From Okapia johnstoni (Eukaryota > Chordata > Mammalia > Artiodactyla > Giraffidae), in NCBI GenBank assembly GCA_024291935.2, contig CM044314.1, positions 22,604,001 to 22,668,000 of the forward strand: a stretch of DNA of 64,000 bases, given 5' to 3'. Position 1 is the first letter of the stretch, and every line of letters begins with the position of its first letter. The notes beneath the pieces were generated by a model. The model saw only the letters and a list, made by a program, of their open reading frames with translations, was not told the origin of the DNA and ran no database searches. A program made the position numbers and the translations under genes. Positions 22,830 through 34,690 of the stretch are shown here, one piece after another.

Positions 22830-23250
22830 CTGGGCTTCAGCAACTTCAGTCTTGAGCCTTCACCTTTTGCTCAGGCTCATTCCAACCCATTCCCCCACCC
22901 TCCTCTCAGTTATGGTGATGGTCTTCTTGCTCCTGGAATACAGCATGACTTCCCCGCCTCCGGGCATTTGTGCCTGCTGTTCCCTACAGCTAGAACTCCC
23001 CTATACCTCTCCCACCAGGCTTTTGTAACTCTTACTAATTTTGCCGCTCAGCTTAAAAGTCGAGTCCTGAAAAAAATCTTTTCATTTTACTGTCCCACCC
23101 TACTAAAGTTAATTGCCACTTTCCCATCAAGTAAGTCTGCATTTTCCAATTAGTGTATCCCACCCCACATGTACTCCTCCCCCAGTGAAGGCAGAGACTC
23201 TGTGCATTCTGTTTATGACTGTGGTGTTGGTCAGGTAATCACTGATGGGT
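22830..23250 (+). mobile_element. L2 LINE fragment
   Basis: CATTTGTGCCTGCTGTTCCC TACAGC and downstream CTCAGCTTAAAAGTC...CCCAGTGAAGGCAGAGACTCTGTGCATTC follow the order of the L2 3' region. The long plus-strand frame over 22623-23153 is incidental to this repeat. Confidence 0.65.
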
Positions 23251-23776
23251 GGAGGAGCAAAGCAGGAGCTAGGAACCAGGCTGACCTTCAACCTGGGCAA
23301 ACTTGGAGGACGGGCAAACAGATGGCACTGATGTGACTCCAGGAGTAAAGTGATACACAGGTAGATAAAGTTGGTTGTAGAAAAAACACCTCAGTCCCTT
23401 CCTTGCCTTCACTTACTCATGGTCCTTTCACTTCACTTATTAATTACTGACAAATTACTTAATCCCTATACCTACCAACCAATTGCCCATTTCCCCACCT
23501 GTACTTAGGATTCCCCTGAGCAAAGACTCCATGGATGCTTCATGCCTCCCTTAGTAAATGCCTGATAGCAGGTGAGGTTTATTTTCTTTCCCTTTTTCAT
23601 TCTTACCCTGTTAGTACTAAATATATTAAAACTTCAGATATCTGGAGAATCCAATGGAATTGTTTCTCACCCCATCTTGGTGGTCTCCATGGACCCTGGG
23701 GTGGGGGGGGGTGATTATAGAATAGGTCCATTCTCACAAGCTGCCTCTTTATGCCTTGAGGGTCCTCACAAATAAG

Positions 23777-23959
23777 GTGGCCAGATTTAGCAAATAAAGG
23801 TACAGGATGGCCAGTTAATTATAAATTTCAGATAGGCACTGAACAATATCTTAGTACAGTTATGTCTCATAATGGTTGGGACATATTTTATACTAATCAG
23901 TTAATTATTTATGTCAAATTTCACATTCTGAAGAGGCAGCCTGTATTTTATCAGGCCAC
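23777..23959. mobile_element. Palindromic DNA-transposon relic (MITE)
   Basis: The left end GTGGCCAGATTTAGCAAATA with TACAGGATGGCCAGTTAA is mirrored at the right by GCAGCCTGTATTTTATCAGG CCAC. The inner arms TAGTACAGTTATGTC and GGGACATATTTTATACTA are also complementary. This matches a palindromic non-autonomous element I recall as MER53-like. The name is tentative. Confidence 0.6.
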
Positions 23960-24375
23960 TCTCCCAGGAGGCAGAGTGACCTGATTTCTCCACTGGTAGC
24001 AGCAACATTCACACCACTTAAACAAATATGACTTAGGATAGAGACTCAGTGTCTGTTCTCAAAGTTTCCAGCTGGACCACTGATGGGAAATCCAGTGGCC
24101 ACCTTTCTCTTAGGCTCCTTGTGGTTCCTAAATTTCCTACCCCCTTGGGCATCTCAGTTTCCTCCTTCCATACCAAGCCATGGGGCTTCCAAGTCCCACC
24201 TAAAACAATTTATCTTATTTTGCTTTACAAGAGGCCAGGTGTTCTACAGCTGGGGTTGCCCTCCTCCAGGCAGGCCACAAGGGATACTGTCTTGTGGTTC
24301 ACCTTTCATTTGTCCTAGTCGTCACCCTGTGCTCTGTCTTACTTAGGGTTATGATTGAATACACAATGCACAGAA

Positions 24376-24495
24376 ACATACATACCTATACATAAAATAC
24401 ATACATACATATTCACATAGACCCATTCACATATACACATATTCATGCGTATACAAATACACATATATACATACACACATACACATATACACATG
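24376..24495. repeat. (ACATAY)n low-complexity tract
   Basis: Degenerate CATA/CACATATA repeats run over about 120 bases. Confidence 0.85.
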
Positions 24496-24544
24496 ATTTG
24501 AAAACACAGACACATAGGAAAAAGATGGCCTTGTAAAAACAAGC

Positions 24545-24768
24545 AGAGATTGAAGTGATGCTGTCACAAATCAAGGAACATCCAAGCTCCCCAGAAACTG
24601 GGAGGTGGAAGAACTCTCCCCTAGGGCCTTCTGAAGGCACGTTGCCCACTGACAATCTTATTTGAGACTTCTGGCCTCCAGAACTGGGAGACAATAAATT
24701 TCTGATACTTTAAGCCACCCAGTCTGTGGCACTTTGTTATGGCAGTCCTAGGAAACTAATAATAGCCC
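24545..24768 (+). mobile_element. LTR fragment, MaLR/ERVL-type, sense
   Basis: GGCCTCCAGAACTGGGAGAC AATAAATTTCTG, TTTAAGCCACCCAGTCTGTG and GTTATGGCAGTCCTAGGAAA CTAATA form the classic MLT-type LTR 3' end, including the AATAAA polyadenylation signal. Confidence 0.75.
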
Positions 24769-26245
24769 CTCAAAAGCAAAGTAGTAATGATCAACCAGTA
24801 AATGAGGTCCATTATCCAACTGACCCAGAAAACGCAGGGCTAAAATTGGCAGATCAGATAACAGGTACCTGGGAATTAAGCTCTTACTCAGATATATTAA
24901 ACCAGGCAGAAGCTGACCCACAAGCTGAGTAGGAGCTAGCAAGAACCATCTGGGTCATGCAACAGAAAACTCCTCTGGGTTCTGGAAAACACAGGGTCCT
25001 GTAGTGGTTTGAGAAAATTTTTACATGGCCTTGCTGGCCGAAAGCATCAGGCAATGTCATGTGCTGTGGTTTGGCTGGAGCCACTGTAGGAATGGCAGGA
25101 GCCAGCTCTGGGAAGGTCTGGGGCACCCTATCAGGGATGGACAGGGAGGGAGGGAGGTGGGTCTAGGGCCAGCTCCAGGAATGAGAGCATTACAAAGTCA
25201 AGGAGCAAGGCCAAGTTTAAGCCAATGACCTTGGAGAGCTGTTTGCAGGCCGATATTTTAAAATCTATACCCAGAGTCATCCACTTTATATTCTGAAATT
25301 GGACCTTTGATTCATATTTCCTTATAAAAGGACAGTTTGCCTTCTGTTTTCACCCAGTGTTTAGTGCTCTTGGCTGCCAAACCCAATGCTCAGAGGGTGT
25401 GGATCACAGGATGCCTTTGGATCCTGTGCCTGTGCATTTCACCGCAGGCTGATACTTGAGCAAGGGCTCATACATAATGCACAATGAAAACACAGTGCCT
25501 TCTGCCCAGGCAAAAGGTCCCTTGCACCACAGGGAGGAACAAAGAGGATCGCCTGATCTTGACTAGCCAGGTGAGCTGCTTAACTAGAGCAAGTCTTAAA
25601 AGAGACTTATCTTGATGAAGCGGGTGCCAGCGTCCTCATCCTCTGCCACACAGATCCATAGAGAGAAAACTCAATGGTGTTTGCCTGGGTGATAGAGGAC
25701 TCCCAGTCTAGACAGATGGGTGCCCTGAGTTGCTTGGCATGCTGTTAACCAGCTTCCCCGACCCGACTCTGTGTGGGTTGGTTCATATCTCCATCTGTAA
25801 TGTTTAAGGCTACAGACAGTAAATAAATAAATGGATGCTCCATCCTGCCTGTAAACAACCCTATCTCTCTCAACCATCTTGCACAAACTCCCACTGACTC
25901 TCCCCTGCATTCTTTCCCAACTCTTCTATGAAATGTAGGACCCTAAATTCATAAAAACTTTTGATCCAGATCCTGCCATAAAGATAAAAAAAAAGTTTAA
26001 TCCCTGTGTTTATAGAGATTATCTGTTCTGTTCTATATTTCATCCTGGTAAAAAATTGTCAGTGCTATTTATAAATTCTGGAGCAAAATGAGTCGCTGGC
26101 TAATTCAGGAGGTGCTTTAAGACTATTGAAACAGTAGGTGGAGATTTTGAAGCCAGATTATAAAAGAGACTTTCAGATCCTCTTAAAACATCATGCGTGC
26201 TTGTCATTTCAGTAAATGTGTACTGTCATGGCTACTGAGTTGCTT
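24769..26245. other. Unassigned sequence with TATA-like motif
   Basis: No family or gene recognised. It includes TTATAAAAG at about 25323, an inverted pair CACAGGAT/ATCCTGTG at 25405-25428, and AATAAATAAATAA near 25822. An undiagnosed LTR is possible. Confidence 0.3.
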
Positions 26246-26249
26246 TGCT

Positions 26250-26440
26250 ACCAGCTCCTCCATTTACAGCTGTGTGACTATAAGGAACTTTGATTTCTTG
26301 AGCCTCAGTTTTTCTTTATAATTAAATTGTGAATAAAACAATCACAATAATTGTACGTGGTTATGGTAAGAAAAATGAGATGATGTAATCCCCACTCTGG
26401 GAAGCCAGAGATCAGTGCTCAATTAATGAACGATCTTCAC
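26250..26440 (+). mobile_element. MIR SINE
   Basis: CCATTTACAGCTGTGTGACT followed by TTGAGCCTCAGTTTTTCTTT, then GAGATGATGTAATC and CTCAATTAATGAACG, preserves MIR order. Confidence 0.6.
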
Positions 26441-26715
26441 TTACTCCAAGAGTATATTTGTTTTCAAAGGTCAAAAATATCACTTTTCTTTTTATCAGGA
26501 GTAGACTTTCATGTTCTTTTATGGCATGTGATATGCAACTAGGAACTTGTGGGCTTCCCTGGAGACCTGGGCTTGGGCTTAAGCTTGACTGTGTTGGATT
26601 TGCTCCTGAGTCGGTTCTCCTGATGATTCTCCTTTTGAGGCTCTAGCACTGTCCTGCTCACAGGGGCTCAAAATAGTTTCCTTTCTTATCCAGGGTCACC
26701 AACTTTAGTGGTCAT

Positions 26716-26935
26716 GTGTGTATGTGTGTGCACTCAGTCATGTCTGACTCTTTGCAACCCCATAGACTGTAGCCTCCCAAGCTCCTATGTCTATGGGATT
26801 TTGCAGGCAAGAATACTGGAATGAGTTGTCATGTCCTGCTCCAGGGGATCTTCCTGACCCCGGGATCGAAACTGCATCTCTTGTGTCTCCTTTATTGGCA
26901 GGCAGATTCTTTACCACTGAGCCTCCTCAGAAGCC
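26716..26935 (-). mobile_element. Bov-tA SINE, antisense
   Basis: Reads CACTCAGTCATGTCTGACTC, CAAGAATACTGGAATGAG, CCGGGATCGAAACTGCATC and GAGCCTCCTCAGAAGCCC, the complete SINE in reverse. Confidence 0.85.
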
Positions 26936-27059
26936 CTGCTGTGAAACTTTCTCAGACTTCCTTATTTTTGTTTATTTTCACTGTCTGGATCCTTTAACTA
27001 GTTTTTTTTTTTTCTCTCTCTATCTTATATATATATATATTTCCTTTGTTCTGTTTCCT

Positions 27060-27170
27060 CTCTAGTCCATCTTATGCATGACTGCCACAATAATCTTTTA
27101 AAAATATTATGATCATAGCTCTTCCTCAATCCTTTAGTATTCAGGTCAGATTTTACCAGTCCCAAATTGC
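27060..27170 (+). mobile_element. L2 fragment
   Basis: TAATCTTTTAAAAATATTATGATCATAGCTCTTCCTC resembles the L2 block that precedes TCTGATCATGTCACTCCCCTGC. Short and tentative. Confidence 0.35.
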
Positions 27171-27511
27171 TTATCCCCAAGTTTCCTGCTTTTATTATAC
27201 TGACTTCAAGCTTCCAGGGCAGGTGTCAGAGAACCAACCTAACTGTGCCTTAGGCAAGAATAACACCTCATTATGTCAGGCAAGCTGTCTGGAGCTAGAT
27301 CATCCCAAGTTTATTTCAGCCACTCAGCAATGGTATGATGGTCTCAGGCTCCATTCCTCCAACACTTCCTTCCTCCTTTCATTATCTCATGGGTGCAAGA
27401 GTTTTGCTGCAGCTCTTAGCAGGCAGTTGATGGCTCCTGTAATGAACAATCTTCTTCATCCTCACTGTCATCGTTCCTGAAGATCAGCCTTTTGTGCTTT
27501 TACTTAACTTA

Positions 27512-27755
27512 GAATTGGGACAATAGCATTGACATATATAAATTGCATGTGTAAAATAGATAGTGGGAAGCTGTTGAATAGAACAAGGAACTCAACTCAG
27601 GGCTCTGTGATGACCTAGATAGGTGGGATGAAGGACGGGTAGAAGGGAGGCTCAACTAGGAGGGGATATATGTATACATATAACTGATTCACTTTGTTGT
27701 ACAGCAGAAATTAACACAATATTATAAAGCAGTTATACTCCAATAAAAAAGAGAA
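27512..27755 (+). mobile_element. L1 (L1MA-like) 3' end
   Basis: TGTAAAATAGATAGTGGGAA, CAACTCAGGGCTCTGTGATG ACC and TATAAAGCAGTTATACTCCAATAAAAA are L1 3' UTR motifs, older than the ruminant L1 tails at 8.5 and 14.4 kb. Confidence 0.8.
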
Positions 27756-28070
27756 TATTCTTTATCTCTAAACCAAATCTTCTTCCTTTGAGGCCAAATT
27801 ATTATTTCCTCTAAGCCTTCCTTGATTTATTATATTTTCCCATTTTCTTTATTCTTGATATTCTGGCAACTGGGATCTTGCAGACCAGGGAGGGACTGCT
27901 CCTCCTTGGATTAGTTAATTTCTGGAGATAGCGAACAGTTTGCTCAAGAAAGTGCCATTCATAAGCAAACTAACTGATTTAGCCCACACCTCCTCTATAA
28001 AGCTCTCACACTCCAGGCCTAGATTTCTCTGGGCCAGGTACCAGACAATCTGGGGTAACCTCTACACCTC

Positions 28071-28285
28071 GGCTTTCCTGGTGGCTCAGATGGTAAAGAA
28101 TCTGCCTGCAATGCAGGAGGCCTGAGTTTGATCCCTGGGTCAGTAAGATTTCCTGGAGAAGGGATTGGCTACCCATTCTAGTATTCTTGCCTGGAGAATT
28201 CCGCAGACAGAGGGACTTGGTAGGCTACAGTTCATGAGGTTGCAAAGAATCAGATACAACTGATAGGGTAACACTTTCACTCTTT
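28071..28285 (+). mobile_element. Bov-tA SINE
   Basis: GGCTTTCCTGGTGGCTCAGA TGGTAAAGAA through TTGCCTGGAGAATTCC to a GATACAACTGATAGG tail, complete in sense. Confidence 0.9.
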
Positions 28286-28374
28286 TCTATATCCCAGAGT
28301 CCCATGAAATTATTCTAACTAGCCAATCCTAAATCTGCTTATCATGCTTACTCTGCTTGCCAATTCCTTCTCAT

Positions 28375-28570
28375 AAAAATTACAAAACAGACTCTTGCCC
28401 ACATTTTATCTTCTCCTTCTGCCTCCTGACTGACCCTGATGCTTCTCTCTTGGCCCTGAATGGCAGGCACCCACCTCTTGAGAACTGTAAGTAAGAAACC
28501 ATCTTTTCAACAGCAGTTGTCTCCTCCTGATTTGTTGGGTCTCAGCATACCTGAGTAATAATAAAGCTTA
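28375..28570 (+). other. LTR-like unassigned segment
   Basis: A TATA-like ATAAAAATTACAAAA, a pyrimidine-rich stretch, TTGTTGGGTCTCAGCATACC and AATAATAAAGCTT resemble the promoter and terminal parts of a retroviral LTR. I cannot assign a family and saw no paired LTR. Confidence 0.25.
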
Positions 28571-28805
28571 CATTTTAAAGAACAACCCAAGCTAGCTTTG
28601 GAATTGTGGGAACCGATGGAATTTTCCTTTCCTAGGCATTTCATGTCTTAGGAAACCTTGAATTTAAAAGAGTAAATGAAACTGACAAGCACTTTGGCTG
28701 GAGGAGGCAAAGAACTGTGAGCAAGACAATCAGCCAAGATGGCAGCATTATTACTATCACCTGAAACAGACTGGATAAGACTGTAATTCTCCATTTCAAG
28801 ATCTG

Positions 28806-29029
28806 AGTGTGTACTCAGTCACTTAGTCTTGTCTGACTCTTTGCGACCCCATGGATTGTAGCCCGCCAAGCTCCTTTGTCCATGGGATTTCCCAGGCAAG
28901 AGTACTGGAGTGGTCTGCCATTTCTTCCTCTAGGGAATCTTCCTAAACCAGGGATAAAACCTGCATCTCCTGCCTGTGTCTCCTGCGTTGGGAGGTGGAT
29001 TCTTTACCACTTGAGCCACCTGGGAAGCC
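28806..29029 (-). mobile_element. Bov-tA SINE, antisense, 9-bp TSD
   Basis: Complete reversed SINE from TGTACTCAGTCACTTAGTC to GAGCCACCTGGGAAGCC. CAAGATCTG flanks it at 28797-28805 and 29030-29038. Confidence 0.9.
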
Positions 29030-29384
29030 CAAGATCTGGGTAAAACTCGGTTAATTCCCCTTTTTCCAGACAAAGAGTTTTTCCTGCTGGTGGCACATGT
29101 TCCAGCTTCCTGCCTCTCATCTATTTTCCTTACCACACCATGATTTGTTCCTTTTCATCCTGAGGACCCAAGTATGCACACTGCCCCTCCCTCTGGTTAT
29201 TCTGTACAGATTTGATCCCATAAGAGTAAAAGAAGTTAGAATGGGCTCAACTTAAAGTAAGAATGGTGAAAATTAAACACCATTACCCCATGCTTACCCC
29301 AGCACGTCTCCATCTTTAATGTGCAATGAAGCATACCATGATTGTGTTAGTGCAAATTTTATTAATATGCAGGTCAACAGTCTT

Positions 29385-29590
29385 GGGTTTCCCTTGTAGC
29401 TCAGTCAGTAAAGAATCTTCCTGCAATGCAGGAGACCCAGGTTCAATTCCTAGGTTGGGAAGATCCCCTGGAGAAGGAAATGGCAACCCACTCCAATGTT
29501 CTTGCGTGAAGAATCCCATGGACAGAGGAGCCTGGCAGGCCACAGTCCATGGGGTCACAAGAATTGGATGTGAGTTAGCAACTAAACCAC
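29385..29590 (+). mobile_element. Bov-tA SINE
   Basis: GGGTTTCCCTTGTAGCTCAG, AGGTTCAATTCCTAGGTTGG and CAACCCACTCCAATGTTC preserve the SINE. The 3' motif has drifted to GGATGTGAGTTAGCAACTAA. Confidence 0.88.
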
Positions 29591-30061
29591 CAAATGGCTT
29601 GAGAAAGAGATTCTGAATTTCTGACAAGACCTGTTGTTTCAAGGAACACACTCTGAGGTAGAAGTGAATTAATAGCACAGATACTTATTAATAGTTTTCT
29701 TTCCCAGGAAAATGTCAGTGTGGAGACTCTGTTCCATGGAGTCTGAGGAGACCCAGGCAACTTCCGTATCACTGCTCCATTACGGAAACTTCATTCTTTA
29801 GAGTTCAAAATGACGGCTACAGATCCTACCATTGTGTTGACACCCCACCAGCAGAGAAAAAGAAGTGTTGAAGAGGCAGAGCCAAGTCTGCCACTTGGTT
29901 GCCTCTTAAGGAAGACTATAAGCAGCAGTTCTATGACACTTAGGGTTTTAAAACGTTACTCAGAACAACCAAAGGAAGCTGAGAAATGTTTTCTTAGTTA
30001 TAGAGGTTATTACACCCATCTAACAGTTGTTTGTTTTTTAACTATGAAAACTGACTGAGTA

Positions 30062-30385
30062 AATGGATGCTCAGCTGGTAAAAAATCTGCCTGCAATGCA
30101 GGAGACCCTGGTTTGATTCCTGGTTCGGGAAGATCCCCTGGAGAAGGGATAGACTACCTACTCCAGTATTCTTGGGCTTCCCTGGTGGCTCAGACAGTAA
30201 AGAATCTGCCTGCAATGTGGGAGCCCTGGGTTCAGTCCCTGGGTTGGGAAGATCCCCTGGAGGAGAGCACAGCAACCCACTCCAGTATTCTTGCCTGGAG
30301 AATCCCCATGGACAGAGGAGCCTGGTGGGCTACAGTCCACAGGATTGCAAAGAGTCAGACATGACTGAGCAACTAAGCACAGCAC
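30062..30385 (+). mobile_element. Bov-tA3 SINE (duplicated tRNA head)
   Basis: The tRNA-like head occurs twice, at about 30066-30170 and from 30176 on, joined by CCAGTATTCTTGGGCTTCCC. A single body and an AACTAAGCACAGCAC tail follow. Confidence 0.9.
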
Positions 30386-30524
30386 AGGAGAAAGCCAGGA
30401 TTTTGTGTGTGCTTCTAAGGGTTTAGGAAGATGCCAGACATTTATATCGGACACACGTATTTTCATATTATTATGTAAAAAAATGTTACAACAAAACACC
30501 AATAATGGGTAACAATTACATTTT

Positions 30525-30655
30525 CATTCATTTACTTCTGAAAATAACCACAAGAGCAAAGTCAGGCAGAAGGAGACTAAGTAACTGCTCAAGTCAAGCC
30601 GCTGGTTAGTGATGGAGCAAGGACTCTGAGTGACTACTCTCAGGCAAACTGGCCC
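30525..30655 (-). mobile_element. MIR SINE, antisense (diverged)
   Basis: GGAGACTAAGTAACTGCTCA AGTCA and GGTTAGTGATGGAGCAAGGA CTC correspond to reversed MIR core text. Confidence 0.45.
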
Positions 30656-31448
30656 TTGATGAGCTGATGCTCTGGTAAAAATTTAACGAATGGCTCTCAA
30701 ACAAAAACACCCTGATCTGAAGCATTTGCCAAATCCTGTGGTACAAATACTTCAAGCTACCAACATGATACCACTGGCTTAGTCAGGAAAAGGTCACTGT
30801 ATATTATGTCACTACATGATACTCTATGGTGTTACACTGTACTTATGCCATAGATATAGGGAAACTTAGGAGTACAGATGTATAATATAACAGAATAATT
30901 AGGGGGTAATCAGTTTTGAGTATCTGTTCCCTTTGTTTTTAATATGTGTTACTTATTGTGCATTTCTGTTATTTAATCTGGAGTAAATCCTAAGTGTAAT
31001 GACAAGCTTGTGAAATTCCTGACAGTTTAACAACTGACTTTTAGAGAAGACTCCAGCCACCAGTGCTGGCACCGGTATGCTTTACAAATAACTTAAAACT
31101 AAATATTGTACCCCTGTGCTCCTTAAAAATATTGTCTCTTTGCTATTTCAGCCAGCTGTGACTTTTGCCATCAGAGCAACAAGTCATGTTTCCTCCCCAT
31201 TTCTGATTTCTATTTCCTCATCACCTCAAGAGTAACAAACAAGACTTAAAATACATTTAAAAAATAACTCATCTTCCTAAGGAGAATAATTCAGCAATCT
31301 TTGCCTTCCTATTTCTTGCCAACTCATTCTCTCTCTAACTCACATTAGCTGTATATGGAACTAATCAAGGAAAGCCTCCTTCAAAGGGGCATTTTGGTAC
31401 CTGGCACTGAAGTTCTCTCTATTTTAGAGTGGTCTATCTCATGAGAAT
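30656..31448. other. Unassigned sequence, no gene seen
   Basis: AT-rich DNA without a recognised repeat or coding frame. Confidence 0.4.
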
Positions 31449-31462
31449 CTGTAATAAGAATG

Positions 31463-31672
31463 TGTATGTGAGTTAGAGACTCAGTTGTGTCTGACTCTTT
31501 GCAACCTTATAGACTATAGCCCACCAAGTTCCTCTGTCCATGGGATTCTCCGGGCAAGAATACTGGAGTGGGTTGCCATTCCCTTCTCCAGGGGATCTTC
31601 CTGACCTAGGGATTGAACCTGGGTCTCCCGCATTGCTGGCAGATTCTTTACTGTCTGAGACACCAGAGAAGC
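31463..31672 (-). mobile_element. Bov-tA SINE, antisense, 14-bp TSD
   Basis: Complete reversed SINE. CTGTAATAAGAATG (31449-31462) and CTGTAATAGGAATG (31673-31686) are a 14-bp duplication with one mismatch. Confidence 0.9.
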
Positions 31673-31969
31673 CTGTAATAGGAATGATTTCCTTTTATTT
31701 ATGAAGCTGTATCTGCATCACATAAACTCATCGTACCATGGGTCATCCCTGTGTGGGGACTGCCTGGGATGAGGAGAAGGCATTATGTTAGAGCTAGTAG
31801 AAACCTTGAATTGAAAGATGTCTCTCTTAGAATCCTAGAGCATACTTGGTATCCCACAAAGATTCTTGTTTAAGAAAGTGTTCTGCTCCCATTACAAAAC
31901 TTATTGAAAATTATGGGTCTAGGCGATGAGATGCGAAGTTTCACAAAAGCTGTTCTCTCTGCTTGAAAC

Positions 31970-32285
31970 ACCTGGTCTCTTTGACTAGCAAAGCTCTATT
32001 TCCCACCCTTTAAGATTCAGAACAGGATTGTTGCCTCTCAGGAATGCTCCCAGTTGCTATAGACAGTTACCAGCAACTGATTCTCCCAAGGGCTGTAATG
32101 GCACTCTGTACTCTACTCCCATAGTCTCTATCTCACAAGGCACAATTGTTGTTTATGTGTATTTCTTAGTAGACTATAATCTTTGTGATAATATGCCCTA
32201 TGATTATGGATTTTTTATGCCTCCTAAACTGCCTGGCATCAAGTAGAAGGTCAGTCACTCATTAATGTTTAATTAGATGGATAGA
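31970..32285 (+). mobile_element. L2 LINE 3' end
   Basis: TTTAAGATTCAGAACAGG, GTGTATTTCTTAGTAGACTA TAATC and CTGCCTGGCATCAAGTAGAAGG TCAGTCACTCATTAATGTTT keep the order of the L2 terminus. Confidence 0.65.
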
Positions 32286-33109
32286 TCAAATCATGTATCT
32301 CATTTCATTAGCTGACTTTTTGGAGAATAGAGGGAAAAACTTCCACAAAATCTTGAGCTGTCCAGAGATCAAAGGTAACTGACTTTATTAGATTATGGAA
32401 TTACTTTTTCTGGATCTGTGGAGGGAAGGTTTAGGACTAATGCATGGAAGATTCAAGAAGGAAGACTGTAATTCAAGCTAAGTAAATATGTCTACCTTAA
32501 AACATGTCGCAAAATAGATAGTAGTGGTTCTGGCAGCACTAAAATCTACATCTAGTTTCCTGTAAAATTACAAAATTAAGGGTAAAATCTTTACAAGAAC
32601 ATAGTTGATGAATCAAAGAAAATAAATCTTCAGATTCTAGGGTTAAGTGTTGAATTCAGGAGATTAACTTAGTTTAGGTTCACTTCAAAGTAGACCCAAT
32701 AACAGATTTTACTGTATGCAGTTTACATGGGTCATACTCCTGAGATTGAGATACATATAAAGCAGAATAAATTTATAGCAATGCTGAGAGTAGGGTAGGG
32801 GTCATGGTAGGCTTTTCCCAACTTTCTTCCCCAGAATCTATATTTATTCCCAGAGTGAAGGCAGAAATACCTGAGTAGGAGAGGATAAGTTCCCTAAAAT
32901 AATAGACAGGATCCCTTTGTGACTTCGGGGTGCTTGCCAATTTTCACACCATTATTTATATACTTAAAGAAATCTGCCAGGTGACATATTTCACCTATAT
33001 TCAGGCTTGGAAGAAGTCCTCAAATTCTGAGGAGAAGCAATACATGAATAATTGAGTAAATTCTTATGAACTGTCTAATTAACCAATGCTGTGAATTATT
33101 TATAAATAC
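32286..33109. other. Unassigned AT-rich sequence
   Basis: No recognised repeat, RNA gene or coding frame. Confidence 0.4.
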
Positions 33110-33740
33110 CCACTCCAGGAAAAAAATCAAAATGAGAAAAGAAGGGAACACAGAGGAGTCAGGGAAGGAAGAACAAACAGAATTGACAAAGAGGAAACTA
33201 AGATAATTCAGAGAAAAAATGAGATATTTAAAATCTCTAGACAGACTTAGCAGAGAAAAAAATTACATCTATAACCTAAGAATAGACTACTATTCAAAAG
33301 GAAAAAAAATAAAAAATGGAGTCAATTCATGGAATTAAAAACATGATACCTGAATAAAACCATTTAACAGAGCTAATTAAAAGGAAGATTTGCTGAAATT
33401 TCCCAGTAAAAAGAGTTAAGAAGTATGAGAGAAAAAAATTTTCAGAAAACTAGGAACAAAAGACAGATACTAAAGGGTTCTAGAAGCAAAAGACATGTGA
33501 GCTACAATGAAAGAAGATCAAGTTTGGCAGAAGAATTTTCATCTGTATCACCAGTTTTTAGAATGTGATGGAGTGATGCTTGAATTTTCTTAGGAAAATA
33601 ATTTGGAAGTTAAAGTTCTACTCCCCGCCAAGCTATCCATCAAACATGAATACAAAATTAAAAAAAAACACATTTAGACATGCAAAGGAAGACTGGAAAG
33701 TTTGTTTCTTATCCAAGTACATTTCATAAAATAAGATTCA
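33110..33740 (+). mobile_element. HAL1/L1 ORF1-derived LINE fragment
   Basis: A-rich text with AGAAAACTAGGAACAAAAGA, AGTTCTACTCCCCGCCAAGC TATCCATCAAACATGAA and TTTAGACATGCAAAGGAAGA is typical of half-L1 (ORF1-only) elements in sense. Borders are soft. Confidence 0.5.
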
Positions 33741-34179
33741 TTGAGAACATACCATAGAAAAACAAACGTAAAAAGAATCCAACAAAAGAGAAAACATAGC
33801 ATTTAAGAGATAATGATCATAAGCAAAGGGTGCATGCAAAGTAATCCGAGGCTGGCAACTTATACACTAAGTCTGAAAGAAAGGTGGAAAAGGAAAGAAT
33901 TTCTTTTTCCCTTTCAATGATCACAAATAGGTACTTATCCAAATATGATAATATTTATGCAAATATTTTGAACTCATGAAAGAAAATAAATTTAATGGAC
34001 ATACTCAGAGATAATGTATAAAATCTTGCACAGGAAATACATTGACATCCTGATAGTGTTTGCTTTGGGAAAATGACAAAGGTGGAGGGAGCAAGAAGGA
34101 TATTTCTGCAATACTTTCTTTTCTTAGAAACAACAACAACAAAAAAACAGCAGAAAGTTCAGTGCTATGATCTTGGCTA

Positions 34180-34690
34180 TGATGGAAATTTTTAAAACAG
34201 CTTTATAGAGAAAACTGGCTTATAATAACTTGCATATATTTAAAGTGTGGGCTTCCCTGGTGCGTCAGATGGCAAAGAATCCACCTGCAATGTGGGAGAC
34301 CTGGGTTCGATCCCTGGGTTGGGAAGATCTCCTGGAGGAGGGCATGGCAACCCACTCCAGTATTCTTGCCTGGAGAATCCCCATGGACAGAGCAGCCTGG
34401 CAGGCTATCATCCATGGGGTTTCAAAGAGTAGGACATGACTGAGTGACTAAGCACAGCACATTTAAAGTGTGCAGCTGGAAAAGTTTTGGCATATGTGTA
34501 TATCTATGAAACCATTACCACATCAAGATAATGGACACATCCATTTACCCCCAAAAGTCTCTTTGTGACCCTTGTAATTACCCCTCCTCCCCATCTCCAG
34601 GCAAACACTAATACTTTCAGTCACTGTCTCTAGTGCTTTCAGTCGCTAGGAATTTTGCATTTTGTAATACAATCATGTAGGATGCATTTC
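34180..34690 (-). mobile_element. Old L1 (L1M) 3' region, antisense, split by SINE
   Basis: AAACAGCTTTATAGAG on the left and TTTAAAGTGTGCAGC, GAAACCATTACCACATCAAG and CAGTCACTGTCTCTAG on the right follow the reversed L1M 3' UTR. Confidence 0.6.
34250..34460 (+). mobile_element. Bov-tA2 SINE with perfect 12-bp TSD
   Basis: One of the best preserved SINEs here, from GGCTTCCCTGGTGCGTCAGA to CTAAGCACAGCAC. ATTTAAAGTGTG flanks it exactly at 34238-34249 and 34461-34472. Confidence 0.97.

Noticed and set aside
22623..23153. 176-codon plus-strand open frame
   Set aside because: Runs from unassigned sequence into an L2 LINE fragment. The peptide has no known domain.
29810..30058. 82-codon frame with a plausible start context
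   Set aside because: The peptide is not recognised, the frame ends at a SINE border, and no splice signals or homologue are evident.
30062..30170. tRNA-like A and B box sequence as a possible tRNA gene
   Set aside because: It is the tRNA-derived head of a Bov-tA SINE. The same head recurs across the window and lacks a full cloverleaf.
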